64,000 bases of DNA. Source: DASQZT01 sp963728965. Lineage in GTDB: Bacteria > Acidobacteriota > Terriglobia > Bryobacterales > Bryobacteraceae. Below the pieces are notes generated by a model. It saw only the letters and a program-made list of their open reading frames with translations, was not told where the DNA came from and searched no databases. Where the stretch lies: assembly GCA_963728965.1 (NCBI GenBank), contig CAVSMH010000013.1, positions 22,864-86,863 on the forward strand. Reading direction: 5' to 3'. Positions 8,798-17,443 of the stretch are shown here, piece after piece. Position 1 is the stretch's first letter. Each line of letters starts with the position of its first letter. The translations under genes were made by a program, and so were the position numbers.

Positions 8798-9754
8798 TCA
8801 GCCGGCGCGCATCCAGTCCAGGGTGCGGCGGATGCCTTCGTCGTAGGGCGTCTTCCCGGTGTGGGGGAACTTCGCCAACAGCTTGGAATCGTCGAGAATC
8901 ACCGGCGTCTCTTCGAGGTACAGCATCTCGATGACTTCCTTGTACAGGGGGTTGAACCAGCCCATGATCTTGAGAAGGGTGCGGCCGACGGTGCGGTATT
9001 TGGGCGTCCGCCCCGCGGCACGGTAGACACGGGTGATGAAATCGAGCGAGTTGATTTCACCGGCGCCGGCGAAGTTCCAGGCTGCGTCGTAGCATTCGGC
9101 GGTCTGCGCCAGGTCGGCGATCACCGGTCCGGTGTCGGGCACGAATACGAACTCGTGCACGGCATTCACCGGTCCGATCCAGTTGGCGGTTTTGCCGGCG
9201 AGCGCGGCACGGAATATGGGGTTAGCCAGGCTGTTGTCGGCGCCGGGTCCGTAAAAGTCGGGGAGGCGAACCACCAGACCATGGATGGGTCCATTCTTGT
9301 GGGCCTCGAGGACGATGTCCTCCTGCTCCTTGCGAAACCGGCCTTTGCGCGTCTCGGGCTGTCGCGGGTGGGTTTCGGCCACGTGCGAGGCGCGCGGCAC
9401 ACCATAGGCATAGACGCTCGAGACCAGCACCAGGCGGCGCACCTGCATCGCCAGGGCCGCCTGCAGCGTGGTGCGCATCAACGCGGGGTGCCGGGAGTGG
9501 GCGTCGTAGGGCAGGCCGACGGTGTAGACGATGGTGTCCACGCCGCGCGCCGCCGCGCTGGCCGCGCGCAGGTCCGCCAGGTCGGCATCGAAGATCTCGG
9601 CATGGGCCAGCTTGCCGAATGCGGATTCCAGGCGCGGCCGCGAACGCCCCACCACGCGGAACGGAATTCCGCGCCGGTCGAACTCCGCCGCGACGTACGG
9701 CCCGATGGTGCCGGCCGCCCCGAAAATCGCGGCCTTTCCAATGAGGGAGGCCAT
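8798..9754 (-). CDS. NAD-dependent epimerase/dehydratase family protein
   Basis: An extended short-chain dehydrogenase of about 318 residues. The start at 9754 places the Rossmann motif GAAGTIG near residue 11. Upstream in-frame sequence (to 9841) is low-complexity and overlaps the control region of the divergent sulfatase, so the longer start is rejected. After the glycine motif come VVGRSR (NADP-type arginine possible), a DADLAD acidic turn, LVLVSSVYAYG with the serine and tyrosine of the active site region, and RLPDFYGPG. The typical YxxxK is not clean (RKEQEDIV follows), so catalysis is uncertain. The substrate is likely a nucleotide sugar or similar, but is not determinable. Confidence 0.85.
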   Translation of the reverse strand: MASLIGKAAIFGAAGTIGPYVAAEFDRRGIPFRVVGRSRPRLESAFGKLAHAEIFDADLADLRAASAAARGVDTIVYTVGLPYDAHSRHPALMRTTLQAALAMQVRRLVLVSSVYAYGVPRASHVAETHPRQPETRKGRFRKEQEDIVLEAHKNGPIHGLVVRLPDFYGPGADNSLANPIFRAALAGKTANWIGPVNAVHEFVFVPDTGPVIADLAQTAECYDAAWNFAGAGEINSLDFITRVYRAAGRTPKYRTVGRTLLKIMGWFNPLYKEVIEMLYLEETPVILDDSKLLAKFPHTGKTPYDEGIRRTLDWMRAG

Positions 9755-9866
9755 TCCGAAGCAAGTATAGCTTTCCCGGTCGCGGATGACTACCGTGCAC
9801 CGGCGGGGAACGGGCAGGTACGCGGGCCGGCCACTCGACACGCGAACGCTGTGTTACCGTGCAGAC

Positions 9867-11288
9867 ATGCCCTCTCACTCGCCGACGCGGCGGGCGCTGC
9901 TCTCGTCCGTTCCCGCGTCCCTGGCCGCCGCGGCGTCGGCGCAGACCGCGGCTGGGGCGAACCGCCCCAACCTCGTTCTCATCATTTCCGACCAGTTCCG
10001 TTGGGATTGCATCGGCGCCATGGGTCTGAACCCCATGAACCTGACCCCCAACCTCGATCGGATGGCTTCGCGCGGAGTGCTGTTCCGGTCGGCCTTCTCC
10101 AACCAGCCGGTGTGCGCGCCGGCGCGCGGCACCATCTTCACCGGGCAGTATCCCAGCAAGCACGGGGTCTGGAAGAACGCCATCGCGCTGCCGGAGAACT
10201 CCACTACGCTGGCCACCGCGCTGGGTGCCCGCGGCTACAGCACCAACTATATCGGCAAGTGGCACCTGGGTCCGGGCGGCGGTCCGGAGACCTACGGGCC
10301 GGTGGCGCCGAAACATCGCGGCGGATTTCTCGGCCTGTGGGAAGCGTCGAATGTCCTCGAGCACACCTCCCATGCCTATGAGGGCGACCTGTACGACAAC
10401 GACGGCAAGCCGCTGCATTTCTCGGGCGTGTATCGAACCGATTTCATGACCGGGCGCGCCGAGCGATTCCTGCGATCGGCGAAACCGCCGTTCGTGCTGG
10501 TCGTGTCCTATCTGGAAGTGCATCACCAGAACGATACCGACACCTACGATCCGCCCAAGGAGTTCGCCAAACGGTATCCCAACCCCTATATTCCTCCCGA
10601 CCTGCGGCCGTATCCGGGCTCCTGGCCGAGCCAGTTGGCGGACTACTACCGCTGCGTGGCGCGCATCGATGAAAACGTCGGGCAGATTCGCCAGACCCTG
10701 GCCGACACCGGGCTGGCCGGCAACACCATCCTGGCGTTCTTCAGCGATCACGCCAACCACTTCAAGACGCGCAACGCGGAGTACAAGCGCAGCCCGCATG
10801 AAGGGTCGATTCACGTTCCGCTGATCGTGGAGGGGCCGGGCTTCAACCGGGCCATCCAGATTCCGGAACTGGTGAGCCTGGTGGACCTGGCGCCGAGCTT
10901 TCTGGATGCCGTGGGTACGCCCGTGCCGGCCACCATGCAGGGCCACAGTTTTCTCCCGCTGCTCGACCGGCGCACCGAGGGCTGGCGCAACGAGGTGTAT
11001 TTCGAGATGGCGGAGTTCACCACCGGCCGGGGGCTGCGCACGCCGCAGTACACGTATGCCGTTTCGGCGCCCAAAGTGCCGGGCTGGCGCGCCGCCAACG
11101 GCGCGGAGACGTACACGGACTATGTCCTCTACGACAACTATGCCGACCCCTACCAGCAGGTGAACCTGGCCGGGCGGGCACCGTACCGGGAGGTGGCGGA
11201 GGAGATGCGGCGGCGGCTGCTCGAGCGCATCCGGGAGGCCAGCGGAGCCACTCCGACGATCGAACCGAGCTGGTTTCCTTACTCCTGA
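9867..11288 (+). CDS. Sulfatase (type I, formylglycine-dependent), exported
   Basis: 473 residues from the ATG at 9867, chosen because a twin-arginine-like signal follows at once (PTRRALLSSVPASLAAAASA). The alkaline-phosphatase fold is evident: NLVLIISDQFRWD carries the first metal ligand Asp42, and CAPARGTIFTGQYPSKHG holds Cys83 in the C-x-P-x-R signature that is oxidised to formylglycine. Further matches are GKWHLG near 130 and FFSDHANHF with the later metal ligands. It should hydrolyse sulfate esters of polysaccharides or other organics outside the cytoplasm. A DUF2071 gene follows after 3 bp. No maturase (FGE or anSME) gene is visible in the window. Confidence 0.93.
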   Translation: MPSHSPTRRALLSSVPASLAAAASAQTAAGANRPNLVLIISDQFRWDCIGAMGLNPMNLTPNLDRMASRGVLFRSAFSNQPVCAPARGTIFTGQYPSKHGVWKNAIALPENSTTLATALGARGYSTNYIGKWHLGPGGGPETYGPVAPKHRGGFLGLWEASNVLEHTSHAYEGDLYDNDGKPLHFSGVYRTDFMTGRAERFLRSAKPPFVLVVSYLEVHHQNDTDTYDPPKEFAKRYPNPYIPPDLRPYPGSWPSQLADYYRCVARIDENVGQIRQTLADTGLAGNTILAFFSDHANHFKTRNAEYKRSPHEGSIHVPLIVEGPGFNRAIQIPELVSLVDLAPSFLDAVGTPVPATMQGHSFLPLLDRRTEGWRNEVYFEMAEFTTGRGLRTPQYTYAVSAPKVPGWRAANGAETYTDYVLYDNYADPYQQVNLAGRAPYREVAEEMRRRLLERIREASGATPTIEPSWFPYS

Positions 11289-11291
11289 GGC

Positions 11292-12002
11292 ATGCGCCCG
11301 TTTCTCACCGCCGAATGGCGCAACATCGCGATGCTGAACTTCGCGGTGGACCCGGCGTGCCTGGAGGGACTGGTTCCGCGGGGCACCGAACCCGATCCAT
11401 TCGAAGGCAAGACCTACCTGAGCCTGGTAGGATTCCGTTTTCTGCACACCCGCCTGCGCGGACTCTGGATTCCGTTTCATGCGGATTTCGACGAAGTCAA
11501 TCTGCGGTTCTATGTGAGGCGCAGCGGGCGCCGCGGGGTGGCGTTCGTCCGCGAGATCGTGCCACGGTACGCGGTGGCGCGGGTGGCGCGCGCGGTGTTC
11601 GGCGAAAAGTACATTTCGCTCAAGATGGCACACCGCATCATCGAACCGGTCTCGGAGTTCGGCCGCATGGAGGCCGAATACCGGTGGCGCTATGGCGGCC
11701 AGTGGAACCGGCTGCGCATGGAATGTTCGGGTCGTCCGGAGGTTCCGGCGGAGGGCTCGTTCGAGCAGTTTATCGCGGAGCACTACTGGGGCTACGCGGC
11801 GCAGGCCGGCGGCGGCACGATGGAGTACCGCGTGGAGCATGACCCATGGCGGGTGTGGAAAGCCTCCGGCGCGAAATTCGAAGGCGATGCGACGGCACTG
11901 TATGGAGCGGAGTTCGGGGCATGCCTGTCGGGCCCGGCGGATTCGGCGTTCCTGGCGCAAGGGTCGGCAGTGGCCGTGTACCCGGGCGGGCGGATCGGGT
12001 GA
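11292..12002 (+). CDS. DUF2071 family protein (YqjF-like)
   Basis: 236 residues starting 3 bp after the sulfatase stop, so certainly co-transcribed. It matches DUF2071/YqjF: FLTAEWRNIAMLNFAVDP, LVPRGTEPDPFEGKTYLSLVGF, then DFDEVNLRFYVRR and FVREIVPR. The family has no established biochemical activity. The protein has no signal peptide or membrane segment and should be cytosolic. The pairing with a sulfatase gives no clear functional hint. Confidence 0.88.
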   Translation: MRPFLTAEWRNIAMLNFAVDPACLEGLVPRGTEPDPFEGKTYLSLVGFRFLHTRLRGLWIPFHADFDEVNLRFYVRRSGRRGVAFVREIVPRYAVARVARAVFGEKYISLKMAHRIIEPVSEFGRMEAEYRWRYGGQWNRLRMECSGRPEVPAEGSFEQFIAEHYWGYAAQAGGGTMEYRVEHDPWRVWKASGAKFEGDATALYGAEFGACLSGPADSAFLAQGSAVAVYPGGRIG

Positions 12003-12161
12003 GGTGTGGCGAGTCGCGGCGCGGCGGGCCATCCGGCCGGTGCGCCCGCACATCGACGCCGGCCAAGGCTAGCCCGACGATTTCATAGATCGCGAAGACG
12101 ACGACTGTGGTCACCTCAAAAGACTCCACCGGTCTCGATCAGTGGAGCGCCACGTTAATTG

Positions 12162-12881
12162 TCAGTTGCGGGCGGCCGGATAGCCCGTCTGAAACAACTG
12201 CTGGCCTTCCATGACAGTCAGGTGCGCGTTGGGAGTCGTCGAATCCGGAGAAGTGCTTGCGAGCCCAACAGTTCCTGAAAATATCGCGGTGTACCGCGTT
12301 CGCGCCCCGGAGAACGCCTCGGTTGTCGAGATTTCTGCCGGATAGACAGGGTAAACGGGATAAACAGGATACACCGGATACACGGGAGGATAAACGGGGT
12401 AGACGGAAAAGAGAGAGTCCCGCCGGGCGTTTCCGTCGGATTGTTCTACCGCGGACCCGGGTCCTCGGAAAATCGTGAATACGCCGTGCAGCCGGGCTGA
12501 GGTCAATGGCCGGTATGAGCACGATCCCGAGAAACACTCCTCTTCCGTGGCGCCGAAAATTAATGAGAGCATCGAGATGTCCAGATCGAGGCCGAGCGTG
12601 TCGATCCGCTCCATCTTGACGGCCGATCTTGGCGCCATTCCCGATGCAAACGTACAGAGGGTATGACCGAAATTGGAGTCTGGCGAGCATCCCCGCCAGG
12701 AGACGAAGTACGCCCTCGCATCTCCGCTATCCGCAGGAGTGATATCGACGAGATTCGGCGGTGATTCCCAATGTGCAGCAACCATGGTTCCTCGTACCCT
12801 GTAGCTGAATATCGACTGCGCGGCAATGCCGGCTATTAGAAGCAGCGGCACGCCGAAGACAACTCTTCGCACACTGAACAT
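12162..12881 (-). CDS. Secreted protein of unknown function with Val-Tyr-Pro repeats
   Basis: 239 residues beginning with a signal peptide (VRRVVFGVPLLLIAGIAAQ). I recognise no family. Cysteines sit in RGCSPDS, HTLCTF and EECFSGSCSY, suggesting disulfides in an exported protein. Around residues 160-181 there is an uninterrupted run of about seven Val-Tyr-Pro triplets with one extra proline, followed by a C-terminal part mentioning only generic residues. Proline/tyrosine-rich runs of this kind are known from surface and wall-spanning proteins, so an extended linker is plausible. An overlapping frame at 12139-12690 is a shadow. Confidence 0.65.
   Translation of the reverse strand: MFSVRRVVFGVPLLLIAGIAAQSIFSYRVRGTMVAAHWESPPNLVDITPADSGDARAYFVSWRGCSPDSNFGHTLCTFASGMAPRSAVKMERIDTLGLDLDISMLSLIFGATEEECFSGSCSYRPLTSARLHGVFTIFRGPGSAVEQSDGNARRDSLFSVYPVYPPVYPVYPVYPVYPVYPAEISTTEAFSGARTRYTAIFSGTVGLASTSPDSTTPNAHLTVMEGQQLFQTGYPAARN
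12337..12402 (-). repeat. 9-bp tandem repeat encoding (Val-Tyr-Pro)n
   Basis: On the minus strand 22 codons read V-Y-P repeatedly, with a single extra proline codon near the upstream end. Unit sequences vary mostly at third positions (GTN-TAY-CCN), which indicates selection on the protein as well as slippage. Such repeats can change copy number between strains. Confidence 0.8.
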
Positions 12882-13007
12882 GCTGGGTGCCCTCCTCGCG
12901 ATCGGGTTTTCACCCGGTGCGCCCTTTCCGGAGAGAGTATACGCCTGTCAGTCACCGACGGCAAGAGAAATACAACAGAGAAATACAACCAACAGAATCA
13001 GCAAGAA

Positions 13008-14660
13008 TCAACGGTCGGGCACCCGCTGATCCTGGAGGTTATCCGCGTGCGCGGCGCATTCCGACGTGCAGCGAGTCACAATTGGTACGGGGTGATCCGG
13101 TTCCACTAACCAGAAGGTACGGTCAGAAAAATAGCCGATCAGTTCTCCGTTCCTTTCCCGACCTAAGTCTCGAGCCCAGATAATCCGTGAGCTATCTATG
13201 TCGGGGCCGTTGTACACCCACTCCTGCCCCAGCGCGTGCCAAGGGTCGTAGTGGACAAGCACGACGTGACGCCCGGGAGCCGCGGCTATCTTGGCCTCAA
13301 CGGAACGGCGTAGCGCCGGCCAGTCCGCCTGGGGCGCCAACCTCGCGGTCGCAGCCTCGGAGCCAGTCCACGCAATGGGCGAAGCGATCACCACGATGGC
13401 GCCCACGGTTCGCCATCGTTTGCACAGACGCCGGGAGGCGTCCACCAGAATCAGGAGGAAGATCGATGCGCAAGGAGCCGCGTAGTGCTCCTGAAAGGCG
13501 ACTGTCAACAATATCCCGGTAATGCAGAGCGCCAGCGCGCAAGCGGCCACGCGAAACCGCGGTTCACGTACGAAGTCCGGAATTGCCAATGCCGCCAGTA
13601 TCCAAAGCGGGCCCCAATAGAACGCGGCCAGTCGGGCGATCTTCATGGTGCTTTTCGCCGCCGCGCCTGCGAGCGTCGAGTACTCCACATAATCGATTCC
13701 GAACGACGTGTGCGCGTCGTGAAGTACCCGGTCGCTATACTCGGGCGCTCTTGGCGGGCGCTGCCAGACGAAAGCGGGAGCCGCAGCGTACTGCGCGATA
13801 TATGCGGTATGCGGCAGAAGATAGGGGCTTCCGGTCACCCTCCAGTTGTAAAAGCATGTGAACGCCGTACCCGACAGCAGGACACAAGCCAGGACGGGAG
13901 CGTGTTTCCGCAGCGTCAGCCGGCGCTGCGGCGCCGCGCGCAACGACCAGACCAGGCAAAGCACAACCGGTAAAGCGGTGAGAAAACCCTCGTAAGGACG
14001 GCTGTTGGCGAGCACGATCAACCCTAAGCCGAGAATGGCCGCATCACGGCGGCGCCTTCGATCCATCATTCTGGGCAGCGCGCCGACAACCATCGCACCT
14101 CCCGTTGCGGCGACGGCGCCGCCCCAGAAACTGTTGCTCCAGTAGCTCATGACGCCGTACCCTGCGCCGGCCAGCACCCCCCCGTACAGCGCCCAATCGC
14201 GCGTCACGTACGACCGAAGCATCCAGACCATCGCAATCAGCATGCAACCGATGCTCGCAAGCACGCCTGCCCATGGTTCTCCGAACAGGACTTCTCCGAA
14301 GGCCAAGACGGCGCCCTGCGCGGGAGGGTAGACGGAGGCGTACGAGGGATGCTGAAGAACGAACAGCGTTTCAAAATGCCGCCACATCGGATGCGCTGAA
14401 TTGGCAAACCTGCCCGCTGCCAGTGTGCGGCCGAGAAGCACGTAACTAAACTCGTCCGGAATGATCGGAGTGGGCCGTGGCAGGATGGGCAAACAGCAAA
14501 GCCGCACGCCCAAGATCCCCACGGCAATCACCACCGCACTGCCCGCGGGATGATCCCTGGCCACCGTGGCGAATGCCAGGCACAGGCGTCTCCTCTGCTC
14601 CCACGGAAGCATCGCGGCGCCCAGAACGGCCAAGGCAACGAGGCTGATCGCCGGAATCAC
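13008..14660 (-). CDS. Multi-pass membrane protein, GT39/ArnT-like glycosyltransferase family
   Basis: 550 residues with about ten to eleven hydrophobic segments. After the first two segments comes TPIIPDEFSYVLLGRTLAAGRFAN. The acidic DE in the first large extracytoplasmic loop is the signature of polyprenyl-phosphate-sugar-dependent GT-C enzymes. HPMWRHFET and YPPAQG further match the acidobacterial branch of that family. The C-terminal soluble domain (HVVLVHYDPWHALGQEWVYNG) is typical too. It likely transfers a sugar from a lipid carrier to a lipid or protein in the periplasm; donor and acceptor are unknown. The start is GTG at 14660 with only a weak ribosome binding site. Confidence 0.8.
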   Translation of the reverse strand: MIPAISLVALAVLGAAMLPWEQRRRLCLAFATVARDHPAGSAVVIAVGILGVRLCCLPILPRPTPIIPDEFSYVLLGRTLAAGRFANSAHPMWRHFETLFVLQHPSYASVYPPAQGAVLAFGEVLFGEPWAGVLASIGCMLIAMVWMLRSYVTRDWALYGGVLAGAGYGVMSYWSNSFWGGAVAATGGAMVVGALPRMMDRRRRRDAAILGLGLIVLANSRPYEGFLTALPVVLCLVWSLRAAPQRRLTLRKHAPVLACVLLSGTAFTCFYNWRVTGSPYLLPHTAYIAQYAAAPAFVWQRPPRAPEYSDRVLHDAHTSFGIDYVEYSTLAGAAAKSTMKIARLAAFYWGPLWILAALAIPDFVREPRFRVAACALALCITGILLTVAFQEHYAAPCASIFLLILVDASRRLCKRWRTVGAIVVIASPIAWTGSEAATARLAPQADWPALRRSVEAKIAAAPGRHVVLVHYDPWHALGQEWVYNGPDIDSSRIIWARDLGRERNGELIGYFSDRTFWLVEPDHPVPIVTRCTSECAAHADNLQDQRVPDR

Positions 14661-15051
14661 CGCCTGAATGTAAGGCTACAGAAGCTCCCTGTCAACCGCG
14701 GGGCGACAAGAACAGTAAGAAGAAGCTGGTTCTGCCGCCATGGACGATGACGCAGTCTGCACCGTGCGCTTCTTTGCACCCAGTTCGACCTCATGCGGAG
14801 AAGTATCGTGCTGAGCCTCCTCGCCCGGCTGAAAATCGTAGCGGCCGGTCGCGACTGATCTGCGGCGAAAAGTCTATCGAGCTCGTGCAGTAATCGGAGC
14901 CGCGACCCTTACTGGCGCTTTTGGCGAGCAAGGGTTCACCCACCCCGATCCTCCACATGCTCTCCGCGCGAAAGAAAACACCGTTATATCGCGAGCCTCG
15001 CGGTGCGCTCAGGCTCGTTCGCTCCAATGGACATGGACATCCACAACATCT
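14661..15051. other. 391-bp gap without a recognizable gene
   Basis: I see no supported gene, RNA or repeat. Short frames on both strands have no conserved motif or ribosome binding site. Confidence 0.5.
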
Positions 15052-15738
15052 TCAGAATTGGCCCTTCGGCACCACCGTGATTGTGTAGGTGATGTTTATC
15101 TGGAACCCGGTGTTCTTTGCTGTTCCCCCAAAGCTGATGGTATGGGTACCGGGGGGAAGCGGTTTCAGCATCAACCAATACCCATCTGACGCAGCGCCCG
15201 TGACGTATGGTGATGGCCAATCAATAAAGACCCCGTCCGGCCGTGGCACGAATCCGCCGAAGAGCTGGAGCAGGTTATCAGTGGCCGGAACCGTATAACT
15301 AAACGGCGCATATCCAGCGCGATAATCCGACAGGTTCTGGACCGCCACTCCGTCGATGTAGGCGTGGAGTTCACTGGCGTCAGAATAATAAGCAGCAATA
15401 TCCTTGAGTTGCTCTAGGGTAGACGTGAACGGTCCGGAACCCTGATAGCCAGTGTTGTCAGCCCAAGCGTTCAATACCGGGAAGAACAGCATTGTGCCGG
15501 TAGGCACCTTGCAACTTCGGTCAGTATTCCCCGGGGAAATCGCTCCTGCGAGGAACCAGACCTGACCAAGCTGTCCATAGCTGCAATCGACCGCGCCTAT
15601 CGCCAGGAGCGGGTTGAGTGGCACGTTCGCGGGCAAAGAAAAGACCCATTGCCACCATGCCGCGCCCCAACGGGCGTACGACGCGCCGAGAGGGTTGGAA
15701 TTTGGTGGGGCGATGCCAGGGTTCGTGTTCGCTGCCAC
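15052..15738 (-). CDS. Secreted WWQW-type protein of unknown function, signal peptide detached by an insertion
   Basis: 228 residues from the GTG at 15738. It belongs to a family I have seen only as hypothetical: SYARWGAAWWQWVFSLP, then NPLLAIGAVDCSYGQLGQVWFLAG and RSCKVPTGTMLFFPVLNAW, ending in HTISFGGTAKN. Such proteins are exported and have a cysteine pair (here Cys in VDCSYG and RSCKVP). This frame lacks a signal peptide because a 131-bp mobile element sits exactly at its start. The missing signal peptide is found intact at 15862-15957. Removing the element and one copy of CTAG joins them in frame (256 residues, ...VATTL-VAANT...). As it stands the protein would stay in the cytosol or not be made. 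Confidence 0.8.
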   Translation of the reverse strand: MAANTNPGIAPPNSNPLGASYARWGAAWWQWVFSLPANVPLNPLLAIGAVDCSYGQLGQVWFLAGAISPGNTDRSCKVPTGTMLFFPVLNAWADNTGYQGSGPFTSTLEQLKDIAAYYSDASELHAYIDGVAVQNLSDYRAGYAPFSYTVPATDNLLQLFGGFVPRPDGVFIDWPSPYVTGAASDGYWLMLKPLPPGTHTISFGGTAKNTGFQINITYTITVVPKGQF

Positions 15739-15741
15739 TAG

Positions 15742-15872
15742 CAGGCTGCTGAAAAAGTCCCCGGACTACTTAGAATGGCACTTACCAACAGCCGCAAACT
15801 GTTGATTCTACGTTTGACGGAGCGAGACATTGGGTGCTTTCGGGCATCGAAATACCCTTTTTCAGCAACCTG
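15742..15872. mobile_element. 131-bp miniature inverted-repeat transposable element
   Basis: It starts CAGGCTGCTGAAAAAG (15742-15757) and ends with the inverse of CAGGTTGCTGAAAAAG (15857-15872): 16-bp terminal inverted repeats with one mismatch. It is flanked by direct CTAG copies at 15738-15741 and 15873-15876, a 4-bp target duplication. There is no coding capacity, so it needs a transposase in trans. Similar termini occur in DDE insertion sequences that target CTAG, but the family assignment is open. Confidence 0.85.
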
Positions 15873-15957
15873 CTAGAGTCGTTGCGACTACGACGGCCAC
15901 TAATAACAATAGGGAAGACCTTTTGCGAATCGTGCACCGGTTGATTTGCGGGTTCAT
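15862..15957 (-). pseudogene. Signal-peptide exon-like remnant of the 15052-15738 gene
   Basis: An ATG at 15957 with a strong AGAGGAGG seven bases upstream encodes 27 original codons: MNPQINRC, then a basic RKR and the hydrophobic core SSLLLLVAVVVATT. It then runs into the mobile element and stops at TGA 15862-15864 after LAGC. The stretch is a complete Sec signal peptide without its cargo. Its end at 15877 abuts the target duplication, and the frame matches that of the downstream protein. If translated it yields a 31-residue peptide. Confidence 0.8.
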
Positions 15958-16537
15958 GAAGAACCTCCTCTTGTAATCGCCGGATCCCCGTCTGGAGGGG
16001 CTTGTAGCGGTATTCTCCTCTCGTTTGCGTAGGAATACAAGGATAAACATGCGGCGCCGGAATAAAAGCACTTTCACCGGTTTGGCAGTCGGGGAAAATG
16101 ACAGCCATTGGCGGGGGCACCGTAAATCTATATACAAGATTCTAGATGCTGCTTGGCTGCACCGAGGCGCCGGCGCGACCATCGAGATTGAGCCAACTGG
16201 TCGACTTCTCGCGGACGGAGTATCGGACGTGCGCTGTGTTCTTGATCCAGGACGGCGACAACCAGAGCGTCAATCGTCCGTTCGACTTAGACCAAGGCCC
16301 ATCCCGCTTGATCAGGCGTCCTGAGCTGCGGGGAACGTCAATGGCACCAGACTCAACCTGGTGATCCAATCGGCCCGGCCGGGCACCAAACACATTCGGG
16401 ATTGCATTGATCGACTCATGCTGACGACGCAGGAGGGTTGCCTGGAGCCATTGACGCTGCTGTGCCGGCCGCTGAACACGGTCAGCCCTAAAGGCGCGCG
16501 AGGGCTTGCGGAGTTCACGCTGGTGGCAAGGGCGAGT
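15958..16537. other. 580-bp gap; possible decayed coding sequence
   Basis: Bases 15958-16140 should hold the promoter of the disrupted secreted gene. From about 16150 to 16530 the plus strand reads protein-like stretches in two frames (VDFSRTEYRTCAVFLIQDGD; later NGTRLNLVIQSARPG and ARGLAEFTLVARAS) split by stops. I cannot assign a family and call it only a possible remnant. Confidence 0.25.
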
Positions 16538-17020
16538 TCAACTCCCAAACGCCCGCCGCACCTTCTCCCAGGTAACCGACAGGTCCTCCGGGACGACGCG
16601 CGTCTCTCCCACGACCGTCATGAAGTTGCTGTCGCCGGTCCAGCGGGGCAGCGCATGGAGGTGGAGGTGGCCGGCGATGCCGGCGCCCGCGCAGCGTCCC
16701 AGGTTCATGCCGAGGTTCAGGCCTTCCGGGCGGTATACCTGGCGCAGCACCTTTTCACAGTCGCGGCCCAGCAGCATCAATTCGGCCAGCGCTTCCTCGG
16801 GCAAGGCTTCCAATGTGGCGACGTGCTGGTAGGGCACCACCATCACATGTCCGCTGGTGTACGGAAAACGGTTCAGGATGACGAAATTGTGGAGCGCCCG
16901 GTGCACCACCAGGTTCTCTTCATCGCGCTCGGAACGGGCCGCCGCGCAGAACACACATTCGCACGGATCCCCCACGCTGCTGATGTACTGGTAGCGCCAG
17001 GGAGTCCAGAGATAGTCCAT
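16538..17020 (-). CDS. HIT family hydrolase (Ap4A-type nucleotide hydrolase/phosphorylase)
   Basis: 160 residues of the histidine-triad superfamily. The N-terminus MDYLWTPWRYQYI is typical for the bacterial Ap4A-phosphorylase-like branch. Cys residues in CECVFC may bind zinc. FPYTSGHVMVVPYQHV precedes the catalytic G-H-L-H-L-H-A-L-P motif near residue 118, whose central histidine attacks the nucleotide phosphate. It should cleave dinucleoside polyphosphates or related nucleotides in the cytosol. It is the last gene of the rpsA-HU-HIT unit, 18 bp after the HU gene. Confidence 0.93.
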   Translation of the reverse strand: MDYLWTPWRYQYISSVGDPCECVFCAAARSERDEENLVVHRALHNFVILNRFPYTSGHVMVVPYQHVATLEALPEEALAELMLLGRDCEKVLRQVYRPEGLNLGMNLGRCAGAGIAGHLHLHALPRWTGDSNFMTVVGETRVVPEDLSVTWEKVRRAFGS

Positions 17021-17038
17021 GCCCGTGGAGTGGCGGTG

Positions 17039-17380
17039 TTACTGCGGGTTGGGCACTTCCTCGGAAGGCGTGGGGACGTTCCCGGCCGGCATCATGGGGG
17101 CGTTGGAGTTGTTGACGACGTCCTTCAGTTCCTTGCTGGGCTTGAAGTAGGGAATCTTCTTGGCGGGCACTTCCACGCGGGCGCCGGTCTTGGGGTTGCG
17201 GCCGATGCGGGGCTGGCGCTGGCGAGTGCGGAAACTGCCGAAGCCGCGGATTTCGATTTTGTCGCCGGTGCGCAGGGACCGAACGATGCTGTCGAAAATG
17301 GCCTCCACGATGACCTCGGACTCCTTCCGCGTCATCTCCACGACTCGGGAGACTTCTTCAATCAGATCGGCCTTGGTCAT
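17039..17380 (-). CDS. HU/IHF family DNA-bending protein
   Basis: 113 residues. The first 90 give the complete HU/IHF fold: MTKADLIEEVS, then the beta-arm region FGSFRTRQRQPRIGRNPKTGARVEVPAKKIPYFKPSKELK with the intercalating proline (RNPKTG). The alpha-beta length and the EIRGFGSF sequence are nearer IHF-type. A Pro/Asn-rich tail of 20 residues follows, longer than in the standard 90-95-residue proteins. It bends DNA in the nucleoid. It lies 63 bp downstream of rpsA on the same strand, a neighbourhood that recalls the rpsA-ihfB linkage in proteobacteria. Confidence 0.95.
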   Translation of the reverse strand: MTKADLIEEVSRVVEMTRKESEVIVEAIFDSIVRSLRTGDKIEIRGFGSFRTRQRQPRIGRNPKTGARVEVPAKKIPYFKPSKELKDVVNNSNAPMMPAGNVPTPSEEVPNPQ

Positions 17381-17443
17381 CGCGTCCTCCTCAACAATCC
17401 CTTACGAAGATGCAGTATCGCGTGATTACAATCGATTTGCAAG

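Noticed and set aside
9222..12053. 943-residue minus-strand frame across sulfatase and DUF2071
   Set aside because: Composition-biased Arg/His/Ala-rich shadow; the sulfatase motifs are on the plus strand.
12341..12410. CRISPR-like short repeats
   Set aside because: Units are 9 bp without spacers and encode VYP; no cas genes.
12139..12690. 183-residue minus-strand frame overlapping the VYP protein
   Set aside because: The alternative frame has a signal peptide and an ordered repeat; this one is arginine-rich without motif.
16146..16364. 72-residue plus-strand frame
   Set aside because: No ribosome binding site and no family; kept only as part of a possible decayed stretch.
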